NCBI GenBank assembly: GCA_900618795.1
Contig: UYJD01000002.1
Location: 1,141,836 to 1,205,835, forward strand
Direction of reading: 5' to 3'
Length of the DNA: 64,000 nucleotides
Origin: Cyanodermella asteris
Taxonomy: Eukaryota; Ascomycota; Lecanoromycetes; Ostropales; Stictidaceae
In this document: in pieces, positions 21,215 to 33,243 of the stretch
Numbering within the stretch: the first letter of the stretch is position 1
Layout of the letters: every line of letters begins with the position of its first letter
The notes under the pieces: generated by a model
The model's input: only the letters and a program-made list of their open reading frames with translations
Database searches by the model: none
Told to the model about the DNA's origin: nothing
Made by a program: the position numbers and the translations under genes

Positions 21215-24200
21215 AATAGCAATCCGACGTTTCGTGCTCGAGTAAGGAAAGAAGCTGCTCGCTCTATATAACTGAGCAGATTCTGAGAAGCGGCGCAAAG
21301 ATGTAGGCGAAGGGAGCTCCAAAGACAAAAGTAATGTTGGCGAGCGCTAGTGTCAGCCTCGCGAGGTTGAATTGAGCTGGTACCGGGGCCAGATGAGCGA
21401 AGGCTCGAAGGATATATGATATGGGCGATGGCTGTATACCGGCGCAGAGTAGTGGAGATGCGATTAGGGAGATGCAGGCGATTGTTCGCGAGGGCGTAAA
21501 CTTGGACGTCGCAAAGTGACGATGAGGGAAGCAGACGGCTGAATGAATGTCAATGAGGAGTATTAGTGGCTGAGGGTCGCAGGTCAACGAGCTCTGGGTA
21601 GGCGTCAGGAGTCGAAGCTGTAGTGCAAGATGGGCATGGTTGTCAGTTGTGCAATGTGGAAGGCTGAGCAAGCAGTCGGCGGGCGAATATGGAAAGCAAG
21701 AGGGCAACGAGGGTGAATGGGCATATGTCGAAGTCGAAAGGCGAGGGTGGAATTGACAAGGGAGCGTGCGAAGAGGAGTGGTGGATGTAATGGACTTGAA
21801 TGTTTGGCTCTGGGGGGAGCAGAGACAGACGCGCGCAGGGCGGGCAGGTGCGACCCAGCAGCCGACTTGGAGCCATGCTTCCTGCGCGCAGCACCTCGAA
21901 TCTGCGTTGCGAATCAGCTCTGTCCGCTGCTCTCCGCACACACCTCCGCTAACCAAGCTGGTGCTCGGCCAGTAAAGGCACCCACCCGGTCCTAATCGAC
22001 ATTCGACGCCGGCTCTGGGACAGGGGCCGTCTTTTTCGGCCGCTGTTTTAACAGCTCGACTTTGACGGCCGTCGTGGGCTGGCAAAACGGCAAGAGCGAT
22101 GGACCTGTCAACTCCAGGCGAGAGGAGAGGCTCAGAGGGCAGGCGCGACGCACGGCAAACACGAAGCCCCAGCTTCAGCTTCACATACGGCCAGTCTTCT
22201 CATCCGTCATTGTCTACAGTACAGCTACCTACCTAACCTATACATACAAAGTACAAACCCGCCCGACGGCTGACGGCCGCACACCACCGCCGTAACAGCG
22301 TGTCCTGGCCACCATGCCAGGAGTACAGTACATACTCGTCGCCGCCCACCTGCATGACCCTGGCCAAAGCGTTTCTGTCTAATCAAACACCAGAGATCAA
22401 CCATCCACCACGCATTTGCCATGCGCCGCGGCTCATCTCCTTGCTGTACGTATGCTGAGCCCGCCATGCTGCTGACCATGATGATGCCGATACAGTACAG
22501 TAACAATCTCCAGTGCAGGACAGAGGTTGTCGATGCATGCTTTAGGCTAGCTGCTCCGCATCTCAGCCCAGCCGCGACAAACAATGCAGCAGCACGTTGT
22601 CGATGCTCCCGCTACCGAGGGCAAGCTCCGCGACTATAGTGTGCTCCACCGTGACAATTTTCCCCCTTGCTGGCCAACCATCTTAGCAGCCTATGCGACA
22701 AGCTCCATGCCGCCACCTTGAGCTCCACAGTGCGACGCTTCTTTACGCCTTCAACCTCCTCAATGTTCGCTTCGAACCGGTCGCACAACCGTCATCTCGT
22801 TCTCGTCAAGCGCCAAAGATCCCGCTCCGATGATCCATCTGCCCTCTGCAACGGTGCAACCACTCATCAGTCAGGACATCTATCGGATGCTACGTGGAGC
22901 AGAGCTGTATAGTCTTCCGGACCGGCGGCAGAGCACGAGGAAGATGACGATTTGACGATCCCTGACTTGGTGCTCTGCCGGCGTCTGGCACAGCAGGACT
23001 AGCATGCGAACTAGTATGCGAACCGTCAATAATCATCATCGGCTCTAGTGCACCATCTTCAACGGAAAGGTCAAAGTGTATAGGAGGACCACGTATTCCT
23101 CTCTGCACCACTGCCAGAGGACTTGATCACGTTCCGGACGTCTTCACCAAGCATTTGCCTCGCATTCATCGTACAGCAGCAGGCGCAAGATGCTCGGCCG
23201 GTGCGACCAAATGGCTGCAAGGGGCGATGCTGCGAGCTTAATATAATCTCTTCCCTGCAAATATGCCTGCAGAAGGATCTCTTCAGGCCTCTTGGGGCCA
23301 CGAAGAAGACGAGAAGGCTTCTTCCTGCTTCGGCCACTTTTCGTTGCCGCCGCCCTGAACCAGAGGTTCGACTGAGACATCAATTCTACTATTGCAGGTG
23401 GACGTTGCAATCATCACAACGATGCCACTCGCAGTGGGGTTCCGCAACAACGAGCCAAGCTCATTTGACGAACGGGACACGGCTATAATTCTCTAGTCCC
23501 AACGATGGTGTACGGATGCAGCCTTGACCACAACTCCACCAGGAGCTTGACGGCACGATCATTGGCGGTTCCTTCAGGTCAGGCAGGGGCAAAGCAAGAT
23601 CCGGAGGCACATTGTTCTCTCAGCCCAATACTAACGCTGACGATGCAGACGACTGCCCAGCCGACGCGCGACGCTGGCGCATGGGCTTGACAGCAACCTG
23701 TTGCGACCCATGCACCTGTTGTTTCCTGTCAGCATTACTGACGGGCGCAAGCAGGCCTTTTGTGTCCTGCTAGCCAATCGCGGGCAGCCCCATCGAATAA
23801 GCCCCGCTGCACATGGCCCTCTATTTTCAACTTGACGGCAAAGTTTGCGCAGGGTGTTATTCGGTGCACGCGATAGACAGGACGATTCTGGGGACGGCAG
23901 ATGCTATCACAGGCCAAACCAACGGATCAGGATGCAACCAATTTCCGCCTCGAGCCTTTCTGGAATCGAATGACGAGAGATGGAGCGTGGCCGAGCCGAA
24001 AAGGAGGAGAAGCAGAGAAAGTAGCAGCGGCCAGCAGGGACTCTTGACTCGCGCACAGCAGGGATGATGCCGGCTGGCTGGGAAGCTTTGGGGAGCTTCA
24101 GGGGCAGCACGCCGACGGCTGATCTCATCAGCTCAAATCTCGGAAGGGCGTGGCCGAAGTTGGGGCCAGCGAGCTTTCGGCTTAGCTCGCTCCAGCCGCC

Positions 24201-27200
24201 GCTGATCCGGGAGAACCGTAATCAAGCTTCCGCCGGCGACTCAGTACCAGGAGTCTCGGTTGCTGCTCCCCGCCATCGTCACCCGCCCTTATCACACAGC
24301 TATCGTTCTTTGTTCTGCTATTGTTCGTCTGCCGATACGACGGCAGAAATGACGCTCGTCCACTATGGGAAATCTGGAGTCCCGTTCTTCGCGCCACACC
24401 TGCACATGGTCCAGTCGTTTTTGAACCTGACTCGTCATTGTTACATCCTCTGCACGGCATCTTGCCGTATCCGCCTGCTAGCCTTCTTGGGATCCGCAGG
24501 CGGCGGGTACCAGACTCGCCATAGTATGCTTGTTGCCGCTTTGCAGCTCCAGAGCCCACAGACTGTGGCGTCTGCCGTGCTCTCAGCATTATTGTTGTTG
24601 TGCTCCTGTACAAATTTTGGTCGTCCCATATGGCGGCCCTCACCAGGGCGCTCTGCTGGCTTTTGCCGCATCTCAGCTTAGCTCATGGCGTCAGGACCTG
24701 CAGGCTGCAGACGGTCGCTTTGCTGTCACTGTAAGCTGCATGTTCGGCGGGAGGGTCAGCTGGTCCAGTTCCCCAGGCTGGCCAGTGGTTACCGTTGAGC
24801 GGACCACAGTTCACAGACGAAAACTATCACAGAGATCCCCAACAGCCAAATCTTGCAACCGTGCCGGCCAACATCGCGGTTAGACTTTGACAACTCAACG
24901 ACCTTCGCGGCTGCCTTTTGCTGGCTCAGGCCTCTCCAGCCCACAACTTCCCTGGGCCATCACAGCGCCCTCGTCCGTCATCGCGACCAGCGTGGCAGCG
25001 CTTCAGTTTGCGCGTGCGTGGCCTGGGACCAAGGTCTGTGGTCTGCAATCTATGTATGGGACGTATCTGCGGTAATTGGCCGCTGGACCCCCATGGTCTA
25101 GAGATGGCCATGGCAGGCGGCAGGCTGATTTCCGGCGTAATTGTCCAATGCTCATGAGAGAGAGGAAAGCAGCGGTCACTGACAGAGATGCGCAGTCGGT
25201 TTGGAGTTTTGGATGCAAGCCCCAGCTCACTGCTATCACAATGAGCTGTGAACCGGTATCGGTGCGGCTATATGCAGGATGCTACTACTGCTACGGGGTC
25301 AAGCTTTCGAGGTCCATCTCCGATCCGCTTCGTGCGCGATCTGGCGAGAAGACCCACCTTCCTGCACTCTTCATCGGACTACTCATGGAGCACGGCAATC
25401 CACGAGTCCTGCGCATCGTGTCTGGTCCTTTGCGCCAGCGAATCATGCTAGTCTGTGTCTGCGTTAGGGCAGCATAAATCAAAGCCACTCGGATGCTGTC
25501 TTCTCTCCGATGTATGGCCAGGCTAGGCTGCTGCACGACTGCATCTTTGCCAGTATTTTTGATAGAAATGCCCCCTTTGGTGCGACCACTCTGACTCCGA
25601 AGCTGAGGCTTTTGGGCGTCTCGTGGTACACGAACTGCGTGTCAACTGTCCAACAATAGAGACGGCCCCTGTCATTGATGGGCAATGGATGAGGCGAAGT
25701 TGCGCCCGCGGCCACCAGCAGAGCCGTAACGACAGCACTGTTGGCAATGATTGCTTGACGTGGCGTGATTGCCCGCACTTGCGTACAAAGAGTGCACTCC
25801 TTCAAATACTCATTGTCGGGCGTCGACTTTGGCATCTAACGTCTCTCCCGGCCATGGCTTGCCGTCGTAGTCGTCGTCGCCAGACGACCAGCAGTTTGCT
25901 TGTTCGACGCCTGCTGTGGCCTTATGCCTCCTTGGCTTTGGGCGAGACTAATGCTGTGTAACTCGAGTCCCAGCACTACGGTTTGTTTTTTTGTGCTACG
26001 AGCGTCAACACGAGTTTGCATCTTCCAGTGCCATGCTTTCCATCCTCCACCTGATCAACTGACGTCTTTTCTGCTACGAATACCTGTATCGTTGCCTGTA
26101 CAAAACGATCGCGACTATTGTCGGCTTTCTCTGTCCCTGCGGAGACAAGCGCGGGCCTTTTCTCCATGTCTCATAAGTCTCAGGCGGCAATTACCGCACT
26201 GGATTGGCTACCGACTACTGCAAACATTTCCTCATTACCAAGCACTCGGTTTGACAGGAATGTACGATTCCAAATAACCTGCATCGTCGAATTGGTCATT
26301 GCCAAGATGCTAAGCAACATGCATACCGAGCGTGCTTCTTGCAGTCAAATTTGCTGCAGAATTTGACGAAGCGTGGTCAAAATTGCTGGTCGGGGTACTT
26401 CGTCTTCAGTGTACCCCTGTGATCTGAACGCGGCTACTTCGAGTCCGTGTCTCGGATGCCTTTCTTCAGCGCCGGACCCCTCAGCTCGTCGCTCAGTCTA
26501 AGCCGTGGACGCCGATGTCATTTTCAAGATAGCCAATTGAGTGGATAGCTGCAAGATTTGCCTCGCAAGGACAACTCGATATTTCGTTGTGACTGCCGAT
26601 GAAGCACCCAGAGCCGCCTTGCTCAAAGCTTCGCGAGTGGCGATAGCTTCCGTGAGTGGCATTTTCGTCCTCCGGGCTTTCGTCACGCTTACCATCTCGT
26701 TCCCGTCGCCAGTTCCCCGGGTGCACCTCGAGTTTGACAATAACCATACATGGTCATAGTCCCGTCTTCGTGTAGTGCCAGCGGGGATCCAGTCTGCGGC
26801 TCGGTTGCCGGAATAGCATCTAGCTCCGTATGCACAGCATCAATCTCACACGGCGGATAGGAGCTGGACGGTACGTGCTCAGAAAGCCAGCTGCAGGACC
26901 ACCGGCGCTGCGTGCCTTTTGGCGGTAGGTGCGGCTTGCCGCATGGTCAGACTCGCGCGTTTGCAGACCCATGGACTGTGCTTCTGGATTTTGACTCGTC
27001 CATCCCCCCCTGGCTTCGATCGTGGGTTCTGAGCGGTCAGGAGTCGAGCTTGTCCGGCGTGAGGTGCTCTGTCGCCCACGTGAGAAAATTTTGCAGAGTG
27101 AGAGGACTCTCTCGCATACAGACCGCCTTACGCAAGCGGCGGGTCTTCGAAGAGTGATGCTATCAGAGACTGGTGCGCGAGCGGTGATGCGGTAAGGGCG

Positions 27201-27505
27201 TGATACAGCCAGCTGACCTGCAAGGAACACGCAGAGAAGCATGTGGCATAAAGGGATGGTTCAATTGAGGGGCCTAGGATGCTGACTTGCTGCACCTGAA
27301 AGGCCGACCACAGATTGTCTGCGCATACACAATACTCTAGCCAGGGTATGTATTTCCGGCACCATGATCAGAAAGTCTGATACTATCACTGAGACCAAGC
27401 ACATCCTTCTCTCATCTTAATCTGGGGCAATCCGCAAGATCACTTTCTACCAGCTCTATGTTTTCCACCCTGCATGCTCATCTTTAATGCCGCCCTTCAT
27501 CTCTC
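21215..27505. other. 6.3-kb gene-free interval
   Basis: The longest stretch in the window without a supported gene. It holds the promoter side of the disordered-protein gene and the 3' flank of the phosphatase gene. Base composition resembles the rest of the window, so it is not an obvious RIP-degraded repeat. The longest ATG frame is about 200 codons (+, 24067-24681); it lacks any domain, and the other frames on both strands are similar in length and appearance. Confidence 0.5.
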
Positions 27506-28311
27506 TCACGCATCATCCTTCTCCCGCCAGATGTCTCGCAATTCAATCTCGAAGCCACCGCCTTCCACCTTCTTCACCGTCACGCTCTCCAGATCCCTCA
27601 CAACGTAGTCCGCACCCGCCCCTTTCACGACCCCAATCCCATGCGTCGTCGCAAGCCCAAGCACCGTACATCCCGCCCCCTTCCCCGCCCTAACCCCGGC
27701 AGGCGCATCCTCAAGCACAAGCACCCTCTTCCCCTCTCCCCCCAACCCGATCTTCGTGCGTCCCAGCAAATAACACCCCGGATCCGGCTTGCCGTCCTCG
27801 ACGTTCTCCGCGACCACGACGTGCTCCGGCCGCGGCAAGCCCATGACCCGCAGCCAGCCGGACAGCAGTCCGCCGGTCCCCGACGTCACGATCGCCCACG
27901 GCGCGGACAGGGAATCCAGGGTCGAGAGCAGGGTCCGGGCGCCGGGGACTTCGACGGCGGAGGATCCGAATTCGACGGGGATGGAGGATTCGATTGCGTT
28001 CACGTAGGCCCAGTTTGCCTTGTCCGGGTCGTAGAGGGCGAGCGTGTCGATGCTGCGGCGGCCGTGGGAGGAGGCGAGGATCAACTTTGGGTCGACGTCG
28101 AGGTCTTTTGCAATCCTACGGGAGGTTGTCAGTGATCCGTGTGGGCTTTGTGGGTGAGCTGTCGGGGACCGTACTTGTGCCAGGATTTGACGATGGCGTC
28201 GGTGGAGTCTATTATGGTTCCGTCCATGTCGAAGAGGAAGCCGTCGAAGGTGAGCTTTTGGACTGGGCCGTCAAAGGCGCCGGTGTTGAGAATTGGCGGT
28301 ACGTGAGCCAT
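27506..28311 (-). CDS. GPP1: HAD-family glycerol-phosphate phosphatase (GPP/RHR2 type), two exons
   Basis: Minus-strand model 28311-28175 and 28115-27506 gives 248 residues, close to the 250 of yeast Gpp1. The junction makes WHKIAKDLD. HAD motif I is FDMDGTIIDST, with the nucleophile Asp28 and acid/base Asp30. Motif II is VTSGTGG, the motif III lysine lies in GKPDPGCYLLG, and motif IV is VLEDAPAGVRAG. The cap-region SSHGRRSIDTLALY and VPGARTL match Gpp-type phosphatases. Family knowledge: these cytosolic Mg-dependent enzymes dephosphorylate glycerol-3-phosphate to glycerol in osmotic adaptation; related proteins act on 2-deoxyglucose-6-phosphate, so the exact substrate is not certain. It is transcribed divergently from NUG1. 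The 59-nt intron uses a gtacgg donor. Confidence 0.88.
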
Positions 28312-28752
28312 TTTTATGCGATCGAACGGAGTGTACTATTTAGGTGAAAGGAAAGGTAAGACGAGAAAATATTTAACAAGCGAAAGCTATGATTTTGTGA
28401 TCAAGGAATCATTCTTCGATCTTTATCTATGATCTTATCGAACGGCATAGGATGTTGTGTAAAATATCGTGCGGCGGCCTCGCCGGTAAAAGGACAATCA
28501 GCATGGTAGGTTTGGTTGGGTGAGCATTATTCTCCCGCGTTCCTCAGTTGCGGAACTGCAGTAGGTATGGCTGAGTTTCCCTGTGCCCGCGCTGCTGCTC
28601 CCGGGGAACAAAGTTTAGTGGACGTGCCGGCTGGGGCGAACGATTGGCTCAATCAGGCCCCCCATCCGGAGTTGTCGCCGGCACATTTTCCATTTTCCAA
28701 AAATTCTTGTGTCGAGAGCAGCCGTCAATACGCATACGTACCTGCATCCACC
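28312..28752. promoter_or_regulatory. divergent promoter region, GPP-type phosphatase / NUG1
   Basis: This 441-bp spacer lies between two start codons facing away from each other and must contain both promoters. An inverted CCAAT box (ATTGG) lies at 28643-28647. I see no TATA box. Confidence 0.6.
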
Positions 28753-30400
28753 ATGAAAGTCGGAAGTATGTCAGAGCAGATTGCCGTTCCTTTGAAATTG
28801 ATCGCAATTTTGCTAACAAGATGCTGCAGAGCCAAAATCGAAGCGCACGCCGGTGCGGCTACGGCACAAGATCGAAAAAGCCTCCGCCGCCAAGCAGAGA
28901 AAGGAAAGGAAGCAGTCCAAGAAAGATCCGACATGGCGTTCGCGACTGAAGAAAGATCCTGGAATTCCGAACCTCTTTCCATACAAAGACCGTCTCTTGG
29001 CCGAAATCGAAGAGAAGAAGCAGCAGAAGCAAGAGGAGACCACACGAAAACGTGAAGAAGCGAAGGCAATGAGAAAGGCATCAAGCACGGCACAGAATGG
29101 TGAACTACCAGACGCCGGAGAGGACGAAGACTCCGACCAAGACATGGACGAGGATCAGCCCGGCGACTCGTCAAATCCCATGGCCGCGTTGCTGGCTTCG
29201 GCGCGGGCAAGGGCGGCAGAGTACGACAACACTGGTGCACCAGACGATGATGAGATGAGTGCCGACGACGAGCCAGTCCAACCCAAGTCGCGACCGGATC
29301 CGTCAGCTCGCGCGTTCTCACACTTATTCCCCGAAGTCCTCGCGTCCGCAGATGTCATTCTCTATGTCCTCGACGCGAGAGACCCTCAGTCTACGCGTTC
29401 AATACCTACGGAGCGACAAGTCGCTGCCCACGCCGGTGGTAGCAAGCGTTTAATACTCATATTGAACAAGATCGATCTTGTACCGCCTCCGGTCCTAAGC
29501 CGATGGATGACCTATCTTCGTCGCTACCAGCTTGTCTTACCGCTCCGTGCCAGCTCTCCTGCGGGGGGCGCAAAGACTTACGACCACAAGGAGCTTACTC
29601 AGAAAGGCACTGCTCAAAAGCTCCTTCACCACTTGAAGGCCTACGCCGAAAAGCAGCAGCTGAAGCGCGCAATCTCAGTCGGTGTGGTAGGATATCCCAA
29701 CGTAGGAAAGAGCAGTGTTATTAACGCGCTTGTCTCACAACTCGGACGAAAGAACGCCCCAGCCCCCACCGGCGCCGAAGCTGGCGTCACCACGGCGCTT
29801 CGTAATGTCAAGCTCGACTCGAAGCTTACCCTCATTGATTCACCTGGTGTTGTCTTTCCGGCTTCCGAACTGAAGCAGGCCCTGGGCAGCAAAAACGGCC
29901 TGTATCCGCCGAAAGAAGAAGATGCTCATGCACGTCTCGTCCTTCTGAACGCTATTCCTCCAAAAGCCATCGAAGATCCGATTCCAGCCGTCCAAATTTT
30001 GCTGCGGAGAGTTTTGGCGCTGCCCGATGGTCTCGACACCCTGCGTGCCTTTTACGGTATTCCGCCTCTGATGAGCCGTGAAGGTGACATCAGCACAGAC
30101 TTTCTGGTCCAGGTCGCGAGAAAACGCGGCAGGCTGGGCAAGGGTGGCGTACCCAACATTAATGCTGCAGGAATGTCTGTGCTAGGAGATTGGCGAGACG
30201 GCAGAATTGGAGCTTGGGTCGAGCCGCCAAAGATCGCGGTCGCCATGGAGAAGGACGATGCTGGAGATATCACCATGGACGGCAGCGAGGGAGCCAAGCA
30301 GGACTCCTCCGCCGATACAAAGATCATTGTCACCGAATGGGCCAAGGAATTTGACCTTGGTGATTTGTGGGGCTCCGGTGGGGACGGCGAGGATGCTTGA
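28753..30400 (+). CDS. NUG1: nucleolar GTPase NUG1 (60S ribosome assembly)
   Basis: Model 28753-28765 and 28830-30400 gives 527 residues. The first exon is only 13 nt (ATG AAA GTC GGA A); joining it to exon 2 gives MKVGKPKSKRTPVRLRHKIE, a typical Nug1 N-terminus. The intron has a gtatgt donor and a tgctaac branch site. The GTPase motifs are circularly permuted, as in the YlqF/Nug1 family: DARDPQSTRS, then G4 NKIDLVP, then G1 GYPNVGKSS, and last G3 DSPG. A basic coiled-coil region (RLLAEIEEKKQQKQEETTRK) and an acidic stretch (EDEDSDQDMDEDQPGD) precede the G domain. Family knowledge: Nug1 binds pre-60S particles in the nucleolus and is needed for their maturation and export. The acidic C-terminal tail ends at GEDA. 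Confidence 0.95.
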
Positions 30401-32800
30401 GGGCGTGTTGTGATTGGAGATGAGATACGATCATGGTAAAAGGCGTACAAAATTGCACCGCGTGGTGTTTTGGAGTTTTCTCGGGCGCACTTTCTGTCCT
30501 GTGTCTACGAGCTCATGGCAGCGGATGTTCAATGCTGCAAACGGAGCTACCGGGTCTCAAAGACATCTCAGCTCTCCCAGTCTATTGCGGGAATGTTCAT
30601 CAACTGTTACTGGCCCAAGCTCCGTCTGTAAGGGCGCCGTGACCTGAAATTGTCCTCAGACTGCGGTGAGCTGAGTAAGGGGTACCTACCTTTGACCTGA
30701 CAACCCGGCACTGATGCGCTTATGTGCATCGCAAATATACAAAGTCGATCACATAACAACACCATCTTAGCCGCATAATGACACATGCAGCTGTCAAAAT
30801 GCCTACCTGCAGGGGGACTCCACAGCTGCTATTCGCACCCCTCAGGCCACAACCGCTTGACCAAAGGCGCGTTCCCGCCTCATACATGCTGCATGCGAGC
30901 TTAAATCAAGCAGGTATGTCATGATCATCGCTCCGCAGGCACAATTTGCGACATTCAGTGCTTGCCGAGCCACCATGCTGCATGTCTTATATGACTCGGC
31001 GATTCAGCCGACAGCCCTAAGTTCGAGGCATGCAAGTTTAATACCGCGTGGACACTGCACATGAGCGTTTCGCGGTATGGATGCACGCTTGGAAAAGACC
31101 ACCGGGGGCCAAACCCCAAACCTGCATGATGGCCTGCAGGACATGACAGACAGATTAAGATGGCTTCAATTTCGACGAAAGGGGGGTTTGTTTGTCAACA
31201 AGAATCCGTCAATAAGATCATTTGTTTTGTTGCTTTTCCTACCCTTCGTTGGCGCTTCGTGATGAGATGTTGTCGATCGACCCTCCCAAGTCTCCATGAG
31301 ACACTTCCGTGAAGCTTTACCCTTGCCAGCACAGAGGACTTCAATTTTTCTCGTTTCTTGACCCACCGCCATCGTCTTGCAGATTCTTTCTCATTCTCAG
31401 CTGTCTCACGTCGGCTCCGTCATCTTGACTCTCGGCGTTCCCGTCTCGACCCGCCGGTCCTCAACTCAGGCCAAAGTTCAGACCCCGGGTTCGCCCCTCC
31501 GAGCTCCCCTTCTCCTCTCTTGTCTCATAGCCGCCTTTCTCCTCCAATGATCTTTCGAGATGGAAGCATGGGATCCTCACGTGAACCTCTCGCCGCTTTG
31601 TCAATGCCTTCCGGACGCCTTTTCGACACCCTCTCAGGCAGCGAGAGGGAGCTCTGGCCACCCGGCTCGTCTTTGGGCCGGCTTTTCAACGATCGGAGGG
31701 GGGGGGGTCGATGAGATTGTGGAGCCTGAAGATGCGGTGTGCGAATGAGACGGGTCTCGCATTGCGTCGTGAGCTTGTCTGGGAGCTTGTTTTGGGGGGA
31801 GATTGGGGGGGGGGGGGCATGGATGATGGTAGCTGGGTGGCTTGTTCTCCAAATGGGGGGAGATATTGCTATGGGCACGCCTGACGGTCGAGAGGCTTGA
31901 GGGATTGTTGCGTGGGGTCATGCTGAGCGGCCGAAGGCTGAAATATCTAAGCGCTGGCGCTAAATTGGTGGTGGACATGGTGGTGGGATCAAGTCGGACC
32001 GGATGTCAGCGCCATTCGATCGGACGATGATCGAAGGGAACTGTATGTCCCTGCATTTTGGCGTTTCGTTCGTCGAGGCGCGATTGCATGCGAGTGGAGA
32101 AGGCAGAGTGAACCTCCTGTTGACTCTGGATCTTGTACCAGTCATTGTATGGGTGGCCAGCTACAGCCATGGCATATTGCTTTTTGATGCTGTACACCTG
32201 TCTGTAATGAGACTACTGTTTTTGCCCGCCTCAAGAAACCGAACTCTGAGCAGGGCAATTAATTGTGTTTCTATTTCCAATACGTTGACTGTTCGCAGCA
32301 TGATGAGGTGGTGTGTGAGCTGCTCAGAGCCAGCGGTGAAGCGGAAACACGAGCGGAGAGCGTCTTCCGGGCAGAAAGACTGGGCCGTGAGAGCCAGAGT
32401 AACCATTCTCGTGCTCGGAATGTGACGGAGCACTTGACTGGCGTCTTAAAGGCATGGGCGACGTGGGTTGCAATCAAGGAGAGACTAGAAGCGAGCGCGC
32501 TCGTGTTTCGGAAGTCAGATCTCGTGAGTGCGAGTCAGAGGCGTCAGCAGGCGAGTCAAGCGCGAACTCGACGATGTCGCATGGATTCTCCGCCTCGTGA
32601 AGAGCTCATCGACGACGATACCGACAATCCCAGCTCCGTGTCTACTCTTGTACTTTTTACACGGGAAGCCTCAATGGACTCGTTGTTTCGTCGAAGCTAT
32701 GTATAAAGAGCCACAAGTCTCTGACTCCCAGACCACGACCAAGCATACCTCACCTTGACAAGCACCAATTCACAACCTCTGTCCGACTACACCCGAGAAT
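30401..32800. other. gene-free interval with G-rich patch
   Basis: No supported gene. The + strand between 31697 and 31862 carries long G runs. Frames of 110-150 codons on both strands around 31.4-32.7 kb overlap one another and have no domain. Confidence 0.5.
31697..31862 (+). repeat. poly-G tracts
   Basis: Runs of about 10 G (31698-31707), 6 G (31794-31799), 13 G (31805-31817) and 6 G (near 31855-31860) lie within 166 bp on one strand, compatible with G-quadruplex formation. Homopolymer lengths may also be affected by sequencing error. Confidence 0.7.
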
Positions 32801-33243
32801 ATGTTGCTCTCCACCGCCATCTCCATCGTCGCCGCTGCGACGCTCGCCGACGCCCGTGCCATCGGCTCCGTCTCGGTACGCATCCCTCTTCCCAGGGGCT
32901 GCTCTCCGGCACGCCGCCGCCAACACTAAGTCTATCACAGGACGTCAACGCTCGATCCGGAAATTCGGCTTACCCTTGCGGCGGCATAGTCCCCGGAGGC
33001 GGTCTCTACTCCGGATGGACGTACAAGGTCGATTGCAACAGGAAAGTGACGGCCAGGAAGCCGGACGAAACCTACACGGCCGAATCCGAGGCGGACTGTC
33101 TTGCGTACTGCAACAGTGTCAAGTATTGCCAGGTCATCGACTTCCAGTCCAGCACCAACATCTGCCTGCAGTATTATGACGGCAACGTCACGTACGTCCA
33201 CGATCCGGACTGGACTGCTTTCGCCCTGTACCACACTTACTGA
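32801..33243 (+). CDS. small secreted protein with six cysteines (PAN/apple-like)
   Basis: Model 32801-32875 and 32941-33243 gives 125 residues; the 65-nt intron has a gtacgc donor and a phase-0 junction. Residues 1-19 are a signal peptide (MLLSTAISIVAAATLADA), so the mature protein is about 105 residues. Six cysteines are present: YPCGG, VDCNR, then ADCLAYC, YC and NIC. The spacing and order (EADCLAYCNSVKYCQVIDFQ, NICLQYY, ending ALYHTY) resemble the core of PAN/apple domains, which bind protein or carbohydrate. The protein is presumably extracellular. It stands alone, with gene-poor DNA on both sides, which is common for effector-like genes. The domain assignment is tentative. Confidence 0.8.

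Noticed and set aside
24064-24681. 205-codon + frame in the long gene-free region
   Set aside because: No domain, signal or splice partner; an equally open frame of 153 codons overlaps on the other strand.
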